DNA from: Taeniopygia guttata
Taxonomy: Eukaryota > Chordata > Aves > Passeriformes > Estrildidae
DNA length: 64,000 nt
Direction of reading: 5' to 3'
NCBI RefSeq assembly: GCF_048771995.1
Contig: NC_133043.1
Location: forward strand, 9,752,501 to 9,816,500
Shown here: positions 1 to 13,506 of the stretch, one piece after another
How the letters are laid out: each line of letters begins with the position of its first letter
Position numbering within the stretch: the first letter of the stretch is position 1
Made by a program: the position numbers and the translations under genes
The notes under the pieces: generated by a model
The model's input: the letters and a program-made list of their open reading frames with translations, nothing else
What the model was told of the DNA's origin: nothing
Database searches by the model: none

Positions 1-3000
1 CACTCCCAAACAAGGAAGAGCTGGTTCCTGGCTTCCTGCTCCGGGACATGACCTGGGAGGGCTCTATCTGTGAGCACCAAGGGCCTTCTCTGCAAGGTAA
101 GGTGCAGTCAGGAAGGGCCTGTTTGACAGGAGCATCTAAAGGCCAAGTATTCCACATATGCACCTGAATAAAGAGCTCACATGGCTTAAATAAGTGGCTT
201 CTAGAAGTTTTGGATGGCATCAACACTGCCCTAATTCCAGACTTTAAATTAAATCAGGATTTTAATTGCAAATCCTGATGGTGATGCTACCAATTCCTGA
301 ATTGTATGGAATGCTGAAACCTCGTGTGTGAGCAGTGCCCCAACAGGTAATGCCAGAGGAGAAAACATGCAAAATGGTTTAAACAAACACCTCCAAAGCA
401 GAACACTGCCACCCAGTGTAGCATCCTGGAAATCCTCCCTTAAATCACTGGATATAGTTTAAAAACAGATGAAATCAAGAGAATGAAAATATTTCAGCTC
501 AGAATAAAATTCAGGTGGAAGAAAGAACTTCAGGAAATGTGCCTCTCATTAGAAACGGAGTGAAAAGAAATAATTGCTCTTAATTATGCATAAAATTTTC
601 CAGTAAGTAGTACTGAGAAATAACTCAAACCACTGTAATTTGCTTTCAGTTGTAGGAATGGTTTGAACTAATAAAAGCAACTATAGAAAAGACTAAAATG
701 TGTTTAGAGGAGAAAAAGTGAATGCAAGTCAGCAATGAGCTCACTGTATGTGACTAAGCTATAACTCAATATTAAAAACGTTGAGTTTTTCTCCTTACAG
801 CAGCTACTGCTGTGTGCCTGATTAATGCAATTTGACAAAATAAAAAAAGAGGCTGCAAGGTGCACAAATAGGAATTCTGGCATTGTCATGGGCTTCCTGT
901 AGGATATAAACCAAAGCAGCTCCCTACTTCAGCTTACTGAATGCTGAAGTCATGGGCATGGCCACTCTATTGCCACTGAATTTCGTTAGCGTTGCTCAAC
1001 ACTCAAGTCTGGAATAAATGTAGCATGGAAGCACAAAAAGCACATCAAAATACTTTCAAATTAATTCTTATCATAAAGAGAAAGAACTTCCTAAGATTTA
1101 GATACTTTAATTCTAAAATGTAGCTGTTTTCAATTGAAAGAAATAACTTCCCAGAAAAGAAACAAAACTAGAGAAACTGATGTGTGAATTCTACATCAGA
1201 CCTGAGATAATGAAGTATGCCAGGTTATTAAAAAAAAACCAAGCAAAATCTCACATCTCATAATTCCTTTAAATTTTCTTTAATATTGATCCTAATGTTC
1301 CCTATCAAATATCCATAAAGATATACCCAGTATAACCAGTAAATTCAATATATTTTATTGAATGATGAATTTAAGGGTAGATATGTCATGATTTTACTGT
1401 CGACTCAAAACTTTGATCTTGAACAGAATAAGCTTTATATATTCAATCACACACATACAGGTGCATCAAATCCGTAATATGGATGGTGAAGAAACAACTA
1501 ATACAAACTTTTACAAATCAAAGCAATACAGTATACAGAAAACAGCAATAATCTTTCCAGAAAGTCAAAAAGAATACTGTTTAATTATCAGTGGAGAGTG
1601 GGACAAAGCGAAGGACCTGACAAAAGAGCACTGACGTGTTTTTCAGATTCTGACTGGTCTAAATAATGTATTTTTCAAGGAAATAATTACAGCAAAGTTA
1701 AATGCAAATCATACCCTTATAACACTAACTCATATCCATCAAAGAAGTAGAAATCTCCAAAGAAAACTGCAGGATTTGCATTTTACTTGTATGAAAAAGG
1801 AAAATGAGGACAGAAAAGAAACAACTTAAAGGCTACTTGGTAGCACTGTTGCCATAATCTTGTGAAAATTTCTGAGGTACAATGTGACCATGATTGTGGT
1901 CTTGGTTCACATTACTGGGGCACTGTGCAGATGAAGCAGTGAGAAAGATACACCTGATTTTAATTAAATGTAAGGACATAGCATAATTTACAAGTGATCT
2001 GACAATTGCAGCTGTCTCTAATAGAGGATGTCACCCACACTGAGACGTTTGTAGATAGAATAGCACAGCCCATGTTATCAAATGATACTTTTTGATATGG
2101 ACTATGAATTCACTTATTACATGTACACAGCTGTGAAAGCACAGTGCAAACATGCTGACTCAAGCACGTGGAATTTGATACAAATTCCCCAAGTTCCCCT
2201 AACGCAAGGCTCTGTTCTGGGCAGTAGCTGAGGCCTCTGAGCATAAAGGGCACTATTCACAGAGTGCCAACTGCCAGGAGCCCTCAGCTCCCACTGCTTT
2301 ATGATCTGAGAGGGCTCAGCAGGAATTCCTGAGCTGGAGAGAAAATATTTCTCTTCTCTCTCATGGACAACTTCCATGAAGCAAAATGTTTGTTTTGATT
2401 ACAACTTTCAGCACATAATTTAGAGCAAGATAAAAGTTTTGTAATACAGTACACTTTAACTTCTCAAATTAAAAAATATGCTGAGAAAACACCTTCTGTC
2501 AACACTTATACTTGAGACAGAAAGTACTGACAATATTTTAATTGTCAGTCTAATGTCTAATTACTGGAATTTTATAACCACATTAAAGACAGACGACGCT
2601 AAGTATTTTCCCAACCCCTAATTTCCTCAGTCATTAAAGAATGTCTTTTTGCCTGAAACTTTTGAAACTCTAAAACAAAGAAAACCAACTTTTTAAATTT
2701 CAGATTTCTCAACAGCCTTAATTTTCCCCTATACTAGACTACCTGGCAGCATGACTGACAGGGAGAATCTGACTAAAAATTAAGAAAGAAAACCCCAAAT
2801 ATAAGTATGTAATGAAAAGATCAGTCCAACACAATGTAACAGGCCTGACTTAATCTAAAAATCCTTTTGTAACTGTTTTCAGTACAGCTTGACTTGGCTG
2901 GTTTGTTACTCTGCAGTACATGATGATTTTGTGACTTGGACATAAGAAAAACAATTCTCAAGTATGTAAGAGCCTTTTTATTTATGAGCGTGTACATACA

Positions 3001-3197
3001 ATGAAAATAATTGATGGTGTTCAGAATGATTTTAAAGGACAGATAAGTTATCTAAAAAGTAGTCATACTCACAGTTAATATTTCATAGATCATGAAAATA
3101 TTTGGACATGAATGTTTTTAAAAAATTAATTCAAGAACTTCCACGGACTCACTTATAGACACACAGAAAAGGAAAGCACAAACTGAGAAATACTCAC
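1..3197 (-). other. MBTD1 intron 5 (partial); no exon or other feature seen
   Basis: AT-rich intronic sequence downstream of the last visible MBTD1 exon. I looked on the minus strand for the first MBT repeat exons and found none. Short open frames at 704-889, 1413-1634 and 2117-2377 have no splice context or recognisable motif and look like chance. Confidence 0.7.
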
Positions 3198-3283
3198 GTG
3201 TTTAAAGCAGGTAACAGGTGCTGCTGTAAAGCTATTACTATTGATGTAGTTACCCCAGCTGAAACCTTCCACAGGGACAGCTG
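3198..3283 (-). CDS. MBTD1: MBTD1 coding exon 5 (approach to first MBT repeat)
   Basis: An 86-nt exon in phase 1 to phase 0. It encodes EGFSWGNYINSNSFTAAPV and then TCFKH, ending at a perfect GTGAGT donor. This is the segment immediately before MBT repeat 1. It is the last MBTD1 exon in the window. Confidence 0.93.
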
Positions 3284-6200
3284 CTAAGGGAAAAGTTATT
3301 TCGGTTAGGAAGCTGCTCATGAAGCACAAATCTTTCAGTGCTTTTGTTTCAGCTCCATTTATATGCTGTTACCTGCTTTTGTCTTTGCCTGGTTTTGTAA
3401 AGTTGCTTGGTATTGGGCATATGCTGCTAATTTAGCCACTAAGGGCTGTTTTTGTAGGACTTTAGCCTTCTTTGTTGGAGGTTTACCCTAAAAAAAAAAA
3501 ACAACCCAAGTAAATAACACCCTTCTAAACTCCTGACAAGAAATTTCCACAGGTCTGCAGCTATCTTTGACAGATTTAAACTAAAATCAGAAGTACACAG
3601 AGACTAAGTATCACACATGCATTATAAAATAAATTTAAAAACCAGTAGTAAGGAGTGTCCAAAAGATGACTTTTGTACTACTATCCCAACTTGAACAGCA
3701 CTATAGATTCACTGTTGTTTACCTGAAAAAAAGATATCTCTTAAAAGCAGGTCAAAAGGAAGAACTTTTAATCTAACTTATAGCAAACGAAATTTCTTGG
3801 CATTTATTGCAATGAATTTGAGACAAGGTATAATGATATTTCTTGACATTTCTCAAATACTCAAACATGCCTGGATGATTACTTGATGAATATTTTAAGT
3901 CAACGGACATATACCTATTTTGCAACTCTATAAAGAAAACCCTCAAACCCAAGAAAACTTATCTTAAAACATGCAGCCATCTGTACAAATACCCAATTTT
4001 ACCACCAGAGACGACAGAAAGGATGTAAAGAAAACGGTGTCTGTACCGCTACCTGAAGCCTGGCCAGAATGCTGGCCTTCTTGGAGTTGGAGGAATAGCT
4101 TCTGGAGCACGACACGCTGCAGAAGCGCTTGGTTTTAGAGTAAAAAGCATCCCGGACACCAACCATCCCACACATCTCACACGTAGCTAATCAGAGGAGA
4201 GAAAAAAAACCTTAAAATATTAAGAGTGTAGTTAAAAATCGCAGTAAAAATTCAGAGCATAGACAACAGAATGAAGGTCTTGGAGGTGGTACTGTCAAAC
4301 AGTTTCTGAGGGCTCGACCCCAAAGAAAATTGCACAGGAAAAAAAATTTAAAACACCACCACTAATAACAGTGAAACAGCAAGAACCTCAAGTTCACTGG
4401 TAAAACAGTGCCTCTTTCTGCTCACTATTAATTTCACCCCCATGCAAATGAATGACCCAGCTAAATCAGCTCAAGCCGATTTTTGGTTTTTCACTGTTCT
4501 CAAGGAAGCATCTGCTTTGAATCTGGGCTTGCCAATCTTGGTTTCCTCTAAATATTGAATACTTCCAACCTGAAATAAAACCAGATCTTCTGTTTGATTA
4601 ATAAATTAGTGTATCCCAAGTACTCCAGCCCACCAGTGTTTTTCTTCTGGCTAGAATAATGTTTCAGAGATGGACAGCATCACCCACAGTGTATGTGGGT
4701 AAGACCTGGAGACAAACTAATGCCAGTGAGACAACACCCCAAATCTGCCCAGAGAGAGCTCTACACTAATCACTAGGATTTCACATAAAATATTCTTCCC
4801 TGATAAAAGAAATCTTCCCTTTCAATTTATTTTTCTAGTATTCTCCAGCTCACAGCTAGTGAGGAGTGAACAGGTAAACACTCACAGTTTTTATACAGTA
4901 GCAGTAATGAAGTTTTCCTAGTATAGGAAGAAATATTTAAATGTATTGTATGTGTAACATAAAGGGCAGAGAGAAGGCATGCCCTGGCATAGACACAACA
5001 CACTGACATTGTCCTCAACGCTCCAAGAACAAAACTGATGCACAAGAGAATACGCACATGCATGTGCAAACACAACACATTTAACAGGAGGGCAGATGTT
5101 CCCATACTATTTCTTCCCTGTCAGCAGGTTTCAAACCCTCTCTTATTTCAGTTTAGCAGAACCCAAAGAATTCCCCTTCCCAAAACCAACCAACCCCAAC
5201 CCTTTAGCTGCTTTGGTCCCTTTACAGTGGGACCAACATTTGGGATGGGACCCTCACAACCCAGCACAGGCTAAAATCCATCAATATCCAGCTCCTTGCA
5301 CCCACACAGTACATATACTTACCCATGCCAGATTTGCCATCTGGATAAGTATAAACTTGCCCATTGTTCTTGATAATTGGGAGACTGGATGGCAAAGGAG
5401 CAACCTCCTCCTCACTTTCATCTGAACTGGAGCTGCTGCTGGTGTCCTCACTACAACTATCATAACCGTCAAACATCCCGAACGAGTCTTGGCGTTTCCT
5501 TTCCACTCGGGAACTATGTTCTGTCTAAAAATTAAAAATAACCAAACAACAAAAAAAACAAAGAATAGCAGAATGTTCTGAATGGAAAGATTTCTAAGTC
5601 AAGCTTAAAAAGTTTCACAGGTCAGTCTTCAAAAGCAGATATTCTAAGGCACTGCTGTATCAGCACAGACATGAACCATGTATTGCCAATTATGTGAGCA
5701 TTGGTATAATCAAAACTGGCCAATTTTTGGTGTTGTGATATACAGAAAGAAAAAAAAAACTATCTCATGATCCACTGAGAATACACAGGAGCCATCCATA
5801 CATTTAATTTCCTTGGTATCTTTAGAGTTCATTAAGTCTGATGAGCTGAGCACTGACAGCCACACCGATCTTATATGCAAATGAGCACATTCCAGATGGC
5901 TGCAGCCAATTCCACTAAAATTCCTTCATTTGAGAAAGCTGGGCACAGAAAAGACAGTTCAATCAAGAGGGCACTTATAGCACAGCAAAAGGAATGAGAG
6001 GCTCTGCTCTTATTGGCTGGTGGGGTTATCCATAAATCACTCAGCTCCCCTATGATTCCGTGAGTCCCGTGTGAAGCAGGAACACCTCTCCAGCTCACGG
6101 GGCTGTTCAGAGGATTAATACATTAACCATTATGAAGAGCTCAGTTACTATGGCAATAGGGTCTGTACAAATGCTGAAAGAGAGAAAGGTGACTAATTTG

Positions 6201-9200
6201 CCACTGTCATATACAAAAAACTTGTTACATAATAGTTTTTCTATAATAAAAAAATCTGAAGTAGGATAAAACCACACAATTTTGCAGAAGGCACGACAGT
6301 TAAGCAATTTCCAGCAAAGACAGTAAAGAAGCAAGAGATTAACTGATGCACTTTTTCTGAGGCACATCCATCAAATAAATTTTGGTAAAGTGACAGCTTT
6401 CACTTATTAATATCTTACACAGCTCTATTGAAACAAGACTACTCCTATGTGAACTGCCCTCATTAAGCTAAAAAAAAAATTATATTTCATATTATTTCCA
6501 TAATCTTTGTATCTACTAAGTTTGGGAGGAAATAAAGAGAAAACCAAGAAATTCTACAATATAAGCACAAGTTAGGGGAGTGAAGGATAGACAAGAAAAT
6601 AAGAAAAATTAAGAAAGCCTTTGGCTCAACTTCCCTTTCCAAGAGCTAATTTTATTTAAAAGTCAGTGTAAAGAGAAAAGTAATGTGATTGGGCTTTTCC
6701 TTCTTAAATTACATTTGGATTCATAGCTTCAAGATTTCGTCACAATTCCCCAAATCCCTTTCCTAGAGCATATGCCTGAACATCTTTATTGTTAGATCTT
6801 GTTCAAGCCTTTTTCTGCCATGTTATGCCATTATTATAATATATTCTACTTTGCAATCTAAATAAATCCTATTATGGAAGAATTTCCTAATAGGTACAAG
6901 GGAAAACTAATTTCCACACTGACCCAATGCAATTATTAAAAAAAAAAAAAAAATTCTCCAGAAACCCAGTAAGCACAAAAGCTTATGCAAAAAGGCAAAC
7001 ACTTTAAACACACTTAGAGTAGTTCTGAAACAAAACAACCAAGTCAGTATAATGTTAATTATGATTATACTCTCCAGGCAAAAAAAAAATAAAAAAAATT
7101 AGAATTGTATTAAATCAAATCAAGTTTAGGATAGGTCATAACCTGAAACAAGCCCATGGGATTGTTAGAGGAAACACTGAGCCAAGGCAAAGCTCAGCCC
7201 TGACCCGTGCTGGCAGCAGTGTCACCTGTCCCATCTGCCACCTACATGCGTGACCAGTGACTTGTTTGTGTGTGCACATGTGTGCAGCTTAAGGCAGAAG
7301 ATGAGCACAACATTGCCATGGATACAGCGTCCTGCCAACATTGCCAGGAATTTTCCGAGCAGAAGATGAAAACTAGTCATCTTCCTGAAGATTTCGGGAA
7401 CTCCTTAATATCTCACAGTATTTAAGCTCTCTTCACCACAGTCTCTGCTAAGATATAAATTGTGATTCCATAGGAACCATTCCCAGCAGTACTACCAAAG
7501 CACTGTGATGCACAGGAGGTTTTAGGGACAGATACTTGAGGTGTTTCAAAGCCCAGTGAAGGATCTCCCTGCTCATGTCCTCATCCTCTAAGACAGCTGG
7601 TCTGGTTTCACTAGGGGATTAGGGCCTCATCCTACACCAAGGTGTGATCCTATGGCTTCAGCCCTCTTGCAGAGCTGCAGTACAAGCCTGTCTCAGGATA
7701 TCTCTTCCCACTCCAGAGTGGAGAGCTTTGGACCTATAAGGTGGTAACTTTGCTCAGGTCTTAAATGCTGTTGCCACTCAGAAGGAATTAAAGTGCAGCT
7801 TATTTCCAGTTCTTCCAACTCCCCATGGCAGCTCTGCTCCCACTGCCAGGGAAGGTGGAAGAACTGGGAAGCTGGGGGCAAGGTGAAGGACCAGAAGCTG
7901 AAGCACAGGGCAAGGTAACCACAACAGTGCACCTGGCTCTTTTTGTTGTTCTTTTGCATCACTTCCATTCAGCACCTCATTATTACTGCTAAGCTCTCTT
8001 TGCCAAAATATCCACAAATGGGAAGGAAAACAGCTTCTCTTTGTGAATGGAAAGTTGGGCGCTCAATTAGGAAAAATCATTCTTCAGTTTTATACAACTT
8101 CAAAAGTAGCAATCATCAAGTTTTTGAGTTTAACTACACTGTCAAAACAAACCTCATGTATCACCTTTCCATTTACTTAATATTCAGCCAAACTGTTCCA
8201 ATTCAAAATTATTGAATATCAAATCTACAATTCAAATCAGTAGTTTTGCTTATCATTTTAAAATAATACTGTAGTTTTTATAAAAAATTTGTATCCCAGC
8301 TCTTGCCAGATAATTTATGCAGGACATTCTTAATGTGAATTTGTAGTTATTACTTGGATTGCAATTGGGGAAACTACTCAAAATGTTTTGTGAGATTTCA
8401 AAAAGGCAGAGTTTGCAGGAAAGAAACCAACATAAGTAGGTGAAAGTTAGGGAAGATGATATACAAATACCTATGCTGGAATTTTGTTAGAGCAGATCAA
8501 AACACTTCTATTTTGATAATAAACACCACAGAGGTTCTTTTTAACCCATGTTGAAACACAGTATTTGTAAGGAAAAAAGTGAACAAGAGGAAGCTTTGAT
8601 AACCCTTCCTGCAGAATTCAGATGAACAAAAGAAAAGGAGCTCTAACATCTGGAAGTGAAAAAAGTAGGAGCATTGCTTGAATTCAAAGGTCAAAGACAC
8701 ATCCTTATAAAAAGGACAATGTATACCTCAGACAGAATTATAACCAAGATAAAGCAGCTGCTTGGGTACAGCAGCAGCCTGCAATTTCTGCTGAGTTCTT
8801 GCTAATTGGTTCCACCTTTTTCTTTTGAAAATTAAGTGCAAATCTTCCCCCTTTCTGATTTTCTAGGACCTCAATCTTCTTCTAGAAGCTCTCAACCATG
8901 TCATCGACAGTTCCTGAAGTGCTGGTGGCCTCTAATACCCTTTGGTGAGCTTGATTAGAGATACCAGGAAACTGAAACCATCTACTATGTACACATTCTC
9001 TCTCCCTTTGTTGTTATCCCTCCTATCTCTGGAAAAGGCAAAAGGAGAACCCAGGAAATGACAGATCAAAGAGCCTCATCTCATCCCTGGTGAGGTAACA
9101 GAACAAGCAATGTTGGAAGTCATTTCTAGGCATGTGAAGGACAAGCAATTCTTGACAAGTCCTTTTAGGCTTCACAGATGACAGCAACACCTTGTCTGTC

Positions 9201-12200
9201 CAAAGCAGCATCTCCCCACAGCAGCTACATGTCCTTGGAGTCAAAAAGAGGAGTGCAAAAAAAACACTCCAATCCTTAAATCAAGATAAAGCCAGCTTCC
9301 TACTCTTCAAAGCTGGACTCAGCACTAAAAATCATGCTGAGGAGATTGTCTTTTCCTCAAAACACAACCCAAACAGTATTCAACTTCTAACAAAACACGG
9401 ACCAGCCTCTTGCCTATCCACAGAAACTGCTTGGAGCAGGAGCCTGGCTTGCTACAAAACAGAACCTTGCAGCTGGTTAATGCCAAAAGAGCAGCAGCTT
9501 GAGTAACTACGCCACTAATAGAGTTTATCTGTACATTAAGCAGAAGAAATGCACAAACAAAAGAGCAAGACAAACTTTCAGGCATTCTGGCTAAGATTTA
9601 TTTTCCTAATAAGATTACTCATTCCTCAACAGAGGTTTTCAGTCAGAGCACTGTGAAATGTATCATGAGCAGCACTGGCAAATTACCCCAGACTGTTTGC
9701 TCGGGGGTACTTTTCTTCATTTTCTTTCTTTCTTTTTTTTTTTTTTGCATACTTTTCTTTATTGAAGTGATGGGTGGAGAAAGGAACCCTTAAGAACTGC
9801 TTTCTTATTCTGCCCAACTTCCCATTTTCCTGTTCTTCCCCTCCTCCCTGTGAATACTTGACAACAGGAATATTTTTAAGAAATACTCTTAATTAAGCAT
9901 TACATAAGGCAAGTGGTATGAAAAAGAACATAGTTAAGGAAACTGGTTTCCCTGAGAGCAGGAAGGCAACTCTAAACAAATCAGAAAATAACCAGTTTCT
10001 CACTCTAAACATACATTTTTATACACATATATATATACACACACACTGAATTTGGTCAACACATTATAGCATACATTCTTTGAGTTTAGTAACTATTCTT
10101 ACAACACAAAAAATGGGCACAAAGAGTGAGCAATCCATGGCAAAACCAGAAACCATTTCATCTTATTTAGACATCAAGCACTTACTTAGGAAATGGCTTT
10201 AGTGTCTTGATGAAGACTATACTCAAGCATTGGCAAAATTTATGCAAAAGAGTTTTGAAGGTAAGAACTTGCACCAACAACACCCCATTGTTGTGTAACC
10301 AAACCTGCTGCCCCCGGGTAAGTGCAGCTGGCCACAGGAGGAAGATCCAAAACAGCCACAGAAAGGTTTCAAACCACTCCAAATGGTTATTGCTACTTTT
10401 TAATTCAACCTGGGGCTTGAACTCAGAATGGCAGCAATTTGGAGCTTGGAGTACAAGAGCTGTAGCTCAGCAAAGGTACACCAGCACTTGAACAGAGGCA
10501 TCACTTCCCATATTCAGCTCCAACCCTCCAAACGGGACAGAACTAAGGACAGATGGGTCAACAATGAGGGCACCACAACCTTCAAGCCAAGGGTCTGTCA
10601 TAAGACAAATTTACTTCAATCACATATCCTTAATGGATCCAAGGGTATTTCCAAGTTAAATTTGATGCACAGGTTTTGTTTCCAATAGTTCATTGATGCT
10701 TTATGCTACAAACTTAGTTTCAGCTCTGGATGTTAAGGAAACACCACAACAGAATTAATTTATTTTGAATTTATCTCTTTTGAATGCAAGTTGGCCACAA
10801 CAATTTACAGTAGAATAGTAGCTTGTCCGTGTGGAACTGAGTTGTGTTCCGAGGCCTAATTGTGCCTCAGAAAATGACCAAAAAAGAAAATTCAAACATG
10901 GCACCAATTTAAAGAAAACACACTTTCAGCTTTCATTAAAAACAAACAAAGACCCCAAAACTAAACATCTTGGGATTCTTGGAAATCAGAACCAACCAAA
11001 CTTACTTTTTTTATATAAGCAACTCACCTCTATCTGGAAATGTGCCTTCCACTCTTATTATAAGTAAAATCTCTGCTGGAAAATTACAGAAATGTTTTTT
11101 CCTGTCTCTTCATTTGCTATGTATGACAGCATTTTGTCTGAAGCCAGTTTCTGCTGTTTGTCAATGGTTTTGTCCATAGCCTCTTCCCCAGGGGGTTTCA
11201 CACAAGAGGGGAGACTCTTTCATAAAAAAATATATCACATTAGCAGGAAATTTTGGAGGGGGGGTGTGATGATTAATCTGTGAAATATCTGAGTTTTGAT
11301 AAAACTAAAAATCTGTTACAAACTCTATTATATTTCTACAAAGCCCTTACAGGAGTATCAGGAAGAGGCAAATATTTCACTTTAAACACTGTGTTACCAT
11401 TAAAACAAACAAACAAAACCCCAAATAAAACAAACAAATTTAAATCTAAAGAACCCCAAAACCACCACCAACCCAAAACCAAAGTCTTCAACACCTGAAT
11501 TCATTCCACGTGCTCAGAGCCAGGTTCAGCAAAGGATCCCACATCCCCAGAGTATACCAACTTACCTGAGAAATGAAGGAATGCAGCAGTGGTTTGCAGG
11601 AGATATGAAAAGCCTTGCAAAATTAAATCAAATTTTAGAAGGTAAGAGAAATGAAAGTCAAAGAGAAGGAACTTTTGTGCATGTTACCACTGCTGCCAGA
11701 GGCACCTTGCTCTTTAGGGAACAGCGAAGAGAATTCTTACTTCCAGTTTGCAATCTTTCTGCATGTGCACAAGCCCAAATATTCTCAAGAACAACACTTA
11801 AACTGTTCTTGGGAGACAAGATCCCTCTGCATCGTTTCCTACAGCCCTCATTACTCACTTCCTCAAAATAATGCCTAGGCTGAAGAACTTAGTAAAGACA
11901 ATTAACCTGCCAAGTTTTATTGCCTTCTTAATGGAATATATTATTTTAGTTCTCATTGAAGGCTCCAGATTAGACTCTCATAGCCTTAATCCATTCCGTT
12001 TCAGTCAAAATCAAACTGTTGAATGCAATTAATAGGTAAACGCAGGTCCTCAAACCTGCAAAATAATTTTAATATTAAATACAAGAGATTGCCCTGCAGC
12101 TTTCAGTTTTGACTAGGTTTAGGTTTGAAAAATCACAACAGTTGCAAGTCACATTTTAAAATAAATTGCTTTTTCACACACAGAATTTATCACTATGATC

Positions 12201-12877
12201 AGCATACGCTTTGTAGCAGGACTTCTAATTTTCAAAGCCACTCTGGGCAGAAATTGCTACACTTTCAAACATTTCCAGCAACAACCTGACAGTGAAACTG
12301 GTTTCACGAGTTTCCTACTCCTCACAAAAAGAACAAAATCACAACATCAGAAGACACAAAAATTGCACGGAGAGGGGAGGAAGTGGCCGCAAAGAATCCA
12401 AAACTTTTGAAGTGCTGATAAAAAAGAAAACTCTCAAGCACTTAACGTGACCACGCCGAAAAACTGAACTTTAAAAGGCTGAAACAACAGGAGGAAGTTA
12501 CTGAAACGCGGCACGACAGCGGAGCAGGGGGAGAAGCAGATGGAGCTGAAACTTTTCTCGGAGCAGGAGGAGAGAGGGGCGAGGGACAAAACCGGAGCCG
12601 CACAAAGGGGCAGCGCCACGTGCCCGGGCGGAACCCGCCGCGGCTCCCCGGGACGGGACCCCGCGGGCGGAGCAGCGCCGGCCCGGCCCGGTGGGGCACG
12701 GCCCCGGCAGCCCCGCACCCCGGCGGGACACGGCCCCGCACCCGGCAGGGCACAGCCCCTCACCGCACCCCGCGCCCGCCCCGCCTCCCTCCCGCACGGG
12801 CACCGAGGATCGCTCCGCTCCCGCCCCCCGCGCGGCCCGCGGGCTCCGGTACTCACCAGCTCCTTTGTGTTTTCCAT
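3198..12877 (-). CDS. MBTD1: MBTD1, MBT domain-containing protein 1 (N-terminal 186 codons; gene continues off the left edge)
   Basis: MBTD1 is a nuclear Polycomb-family protein whose four MBT repeats bind methylated histone lysines; it is also a TIP60/NuA4 acetyltransferase subunit. Coding exons, in transcript order, are 12877-12857, 5524-5323, 4186-4053, 3487-3373 and 3283-3198. All have GT/AG borders and matching phases (0, 1, 0, 1, 0), totalling 558 nt. The start gives MENTKEL, joined to an exon containing RKRQDSFGMFDGYDSCSED, an acidic serine-rich stretch, and QVYTYPDGKSGMA. The third exon holds the FCS-type zinc finger (CEMCG ... FCSVSCSRSYS). The fifth ends at APVTCFKH, just before the first MBT repeat. 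None of the MBT-repeat exons was found in 1-3197, so that intron runs past the edge. The gene is head-to-head with UTP18, as in mammals. I recognise the protein with high confidence; the untranslated 5' end is not resolved. Confidence 0.95.
3373..3487 (-). CDS. MBTD1: MBTD1 coding exon 4 (linker)
   Basis: A 115-nt exon in phase 0 to phase 1, preceded by an 11-T acceptor tract. It encodes a lysine- and glutamine-rich linker beginning GKPPTKKAKVLQKQPLVAKL and ending NQAKTKA. The length and residues agree with my memory of vertebrate MBTD1. Confidence 0.93.
4053..4186 (-). CDS. MBTD1: MBTD1 coding exon 3 (FCS-type zinc finger)
   Basis: This 134-nt exon is entered in phase 1 and left in phase 0. 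It encodes CEMCGMVGVRDAFYSKTKRF followed by CSVSCSRSYSSNSKK and ILARLQ. The Cys-x2-Cys ... Cys-x3-Cys spacing is that of the FCS zinc finger shared by MBTD1, L3MBTL2 and Polyhomeotic-type proteins, which binds nucleic acid. The donor is GTAGCG, a slightly weak but usable 5' splice site. Confidence 0.95.
5323..5524 (-). CDS. MBTD1: MBTD1 coding exon 2 (acidic/serine-rich N-terminal region)
   Basis: The acceptor TTTTTAG lies just above 5524 and the donor GTAAGT just below 5323. The exon is 202 nt, entered in phase 0 and left in phase 1. It encodes the conserved start region around GMFDGYDSCSED, a run of serines followed by ESEEEVAPLP, and NNGQVYTYPDGKSGM. An internal Met (the M of GMFDG) is a commonly annotated alternative start. 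The open frame runs past the donor only by chance. Confidence 0.95.
5525..12856 (-). other. MBTD1 intron 1 (7.3 kb), no recognised gene
   Basis: Large first intron between the seven-codon start exon and coding exon 2. It is AT-rich with homopolymer tracts (T run near 9730-9745, A run near 6938-6952) and a short AT/AC tract near 10,020-10,045. A somewhat GC-richer patch at about 7150-7960 carries short open frames on both strands but no motif I recognise. No tRNA, rRNA or intact transposon was seen. Confidence 0.6.
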
Positions 12878-12888
12878 CAGGCCCTCAT
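12877..12888 (-). promoter_or_regulatory. Minimal uORF overlapping the MBTD1 start codon
   Basis: On the minus strand an upstream ATG at 12888-12886 opens a three-codon frame (Met-Arg-Ala) that stops at TGA, 12879-12877. The stop shares two bases with the MBTD1 ATG (TGATG). If the transcript begins upstream of 12888, ribosomes finishing this uORF end exactly on the MBTD1 start, a layout suited to termination-reinitiation or to damping translation. Confidence 0.55.
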
Positions 12889-13506
12889 GGGCAGGGGCCG
12901 CCTGCTGCCTCCGCGCGCGGGGCGGGGCGGGGCGGGGGCGCGGCGGGGGCCGGGCCCGGCGGGGCGGGGACGGCCCGGGCGGTTCGGCCGCTGCGAGCGC
13001 CGCGGGCCGAGCGGGACCGGCGGCGGCCGCCGGTACATCAACAACACGAGCGCGCGGCTGCGCAGGCGCGGACACGCCCCCGCCGCCGTGGGGCTGCGCG
13101 GAGCGGCCCCGCCGCCATAGTCCTCCCCCCCGCTAGGCGAGACCATTCCTTACCGGGGGTGGGCGCTCCGCGCCAAGGCAGGGGCTGCGCGGTGTAAGAG
13201 CAGCCGTGTCCGGCAGAGAGAGGCGGTGCGCACGGGAGGTGCCGGTGAGAGGCCAGGGACAGCCGGTGAGGGACGCGTGTTGCCTCCCGAGTGGGGGATT
13301 CCCCCCCGCGGGTTCGCAGTGGTGCGGCCGAGGGTGGGCGGGAGCTGAGGGCGAAGGGAGGGGCGGAAAGGAGTCACGTGACCCTGGGTCGCCGCTGGGG
13401 GCGGGGCTCGGTCACATGGGGGGTGTTGGCGTTATGAGCCAATCGCGGGCTGGGACTGGGGTCACGTGATCGAGCGCACGGGTTCCGGTTCCGGGTGCGG
13501 CGCGCC

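Noticed and set aside
1-3197. MBT-repeat exons of MBTD1
   Set aside because: Searched by eye on the minus strand for the expected motifs after FKH; none found, so they lie beyond the left edge.
12434-13377. Several long overlapping open frames on both strands in the CpG island
   Set aside because: Very GC-rich sequence has few stop codons; the frames are Arg/Pro/Gly/Ala-rich with no domain, and the region is the shared promoter and first exons.
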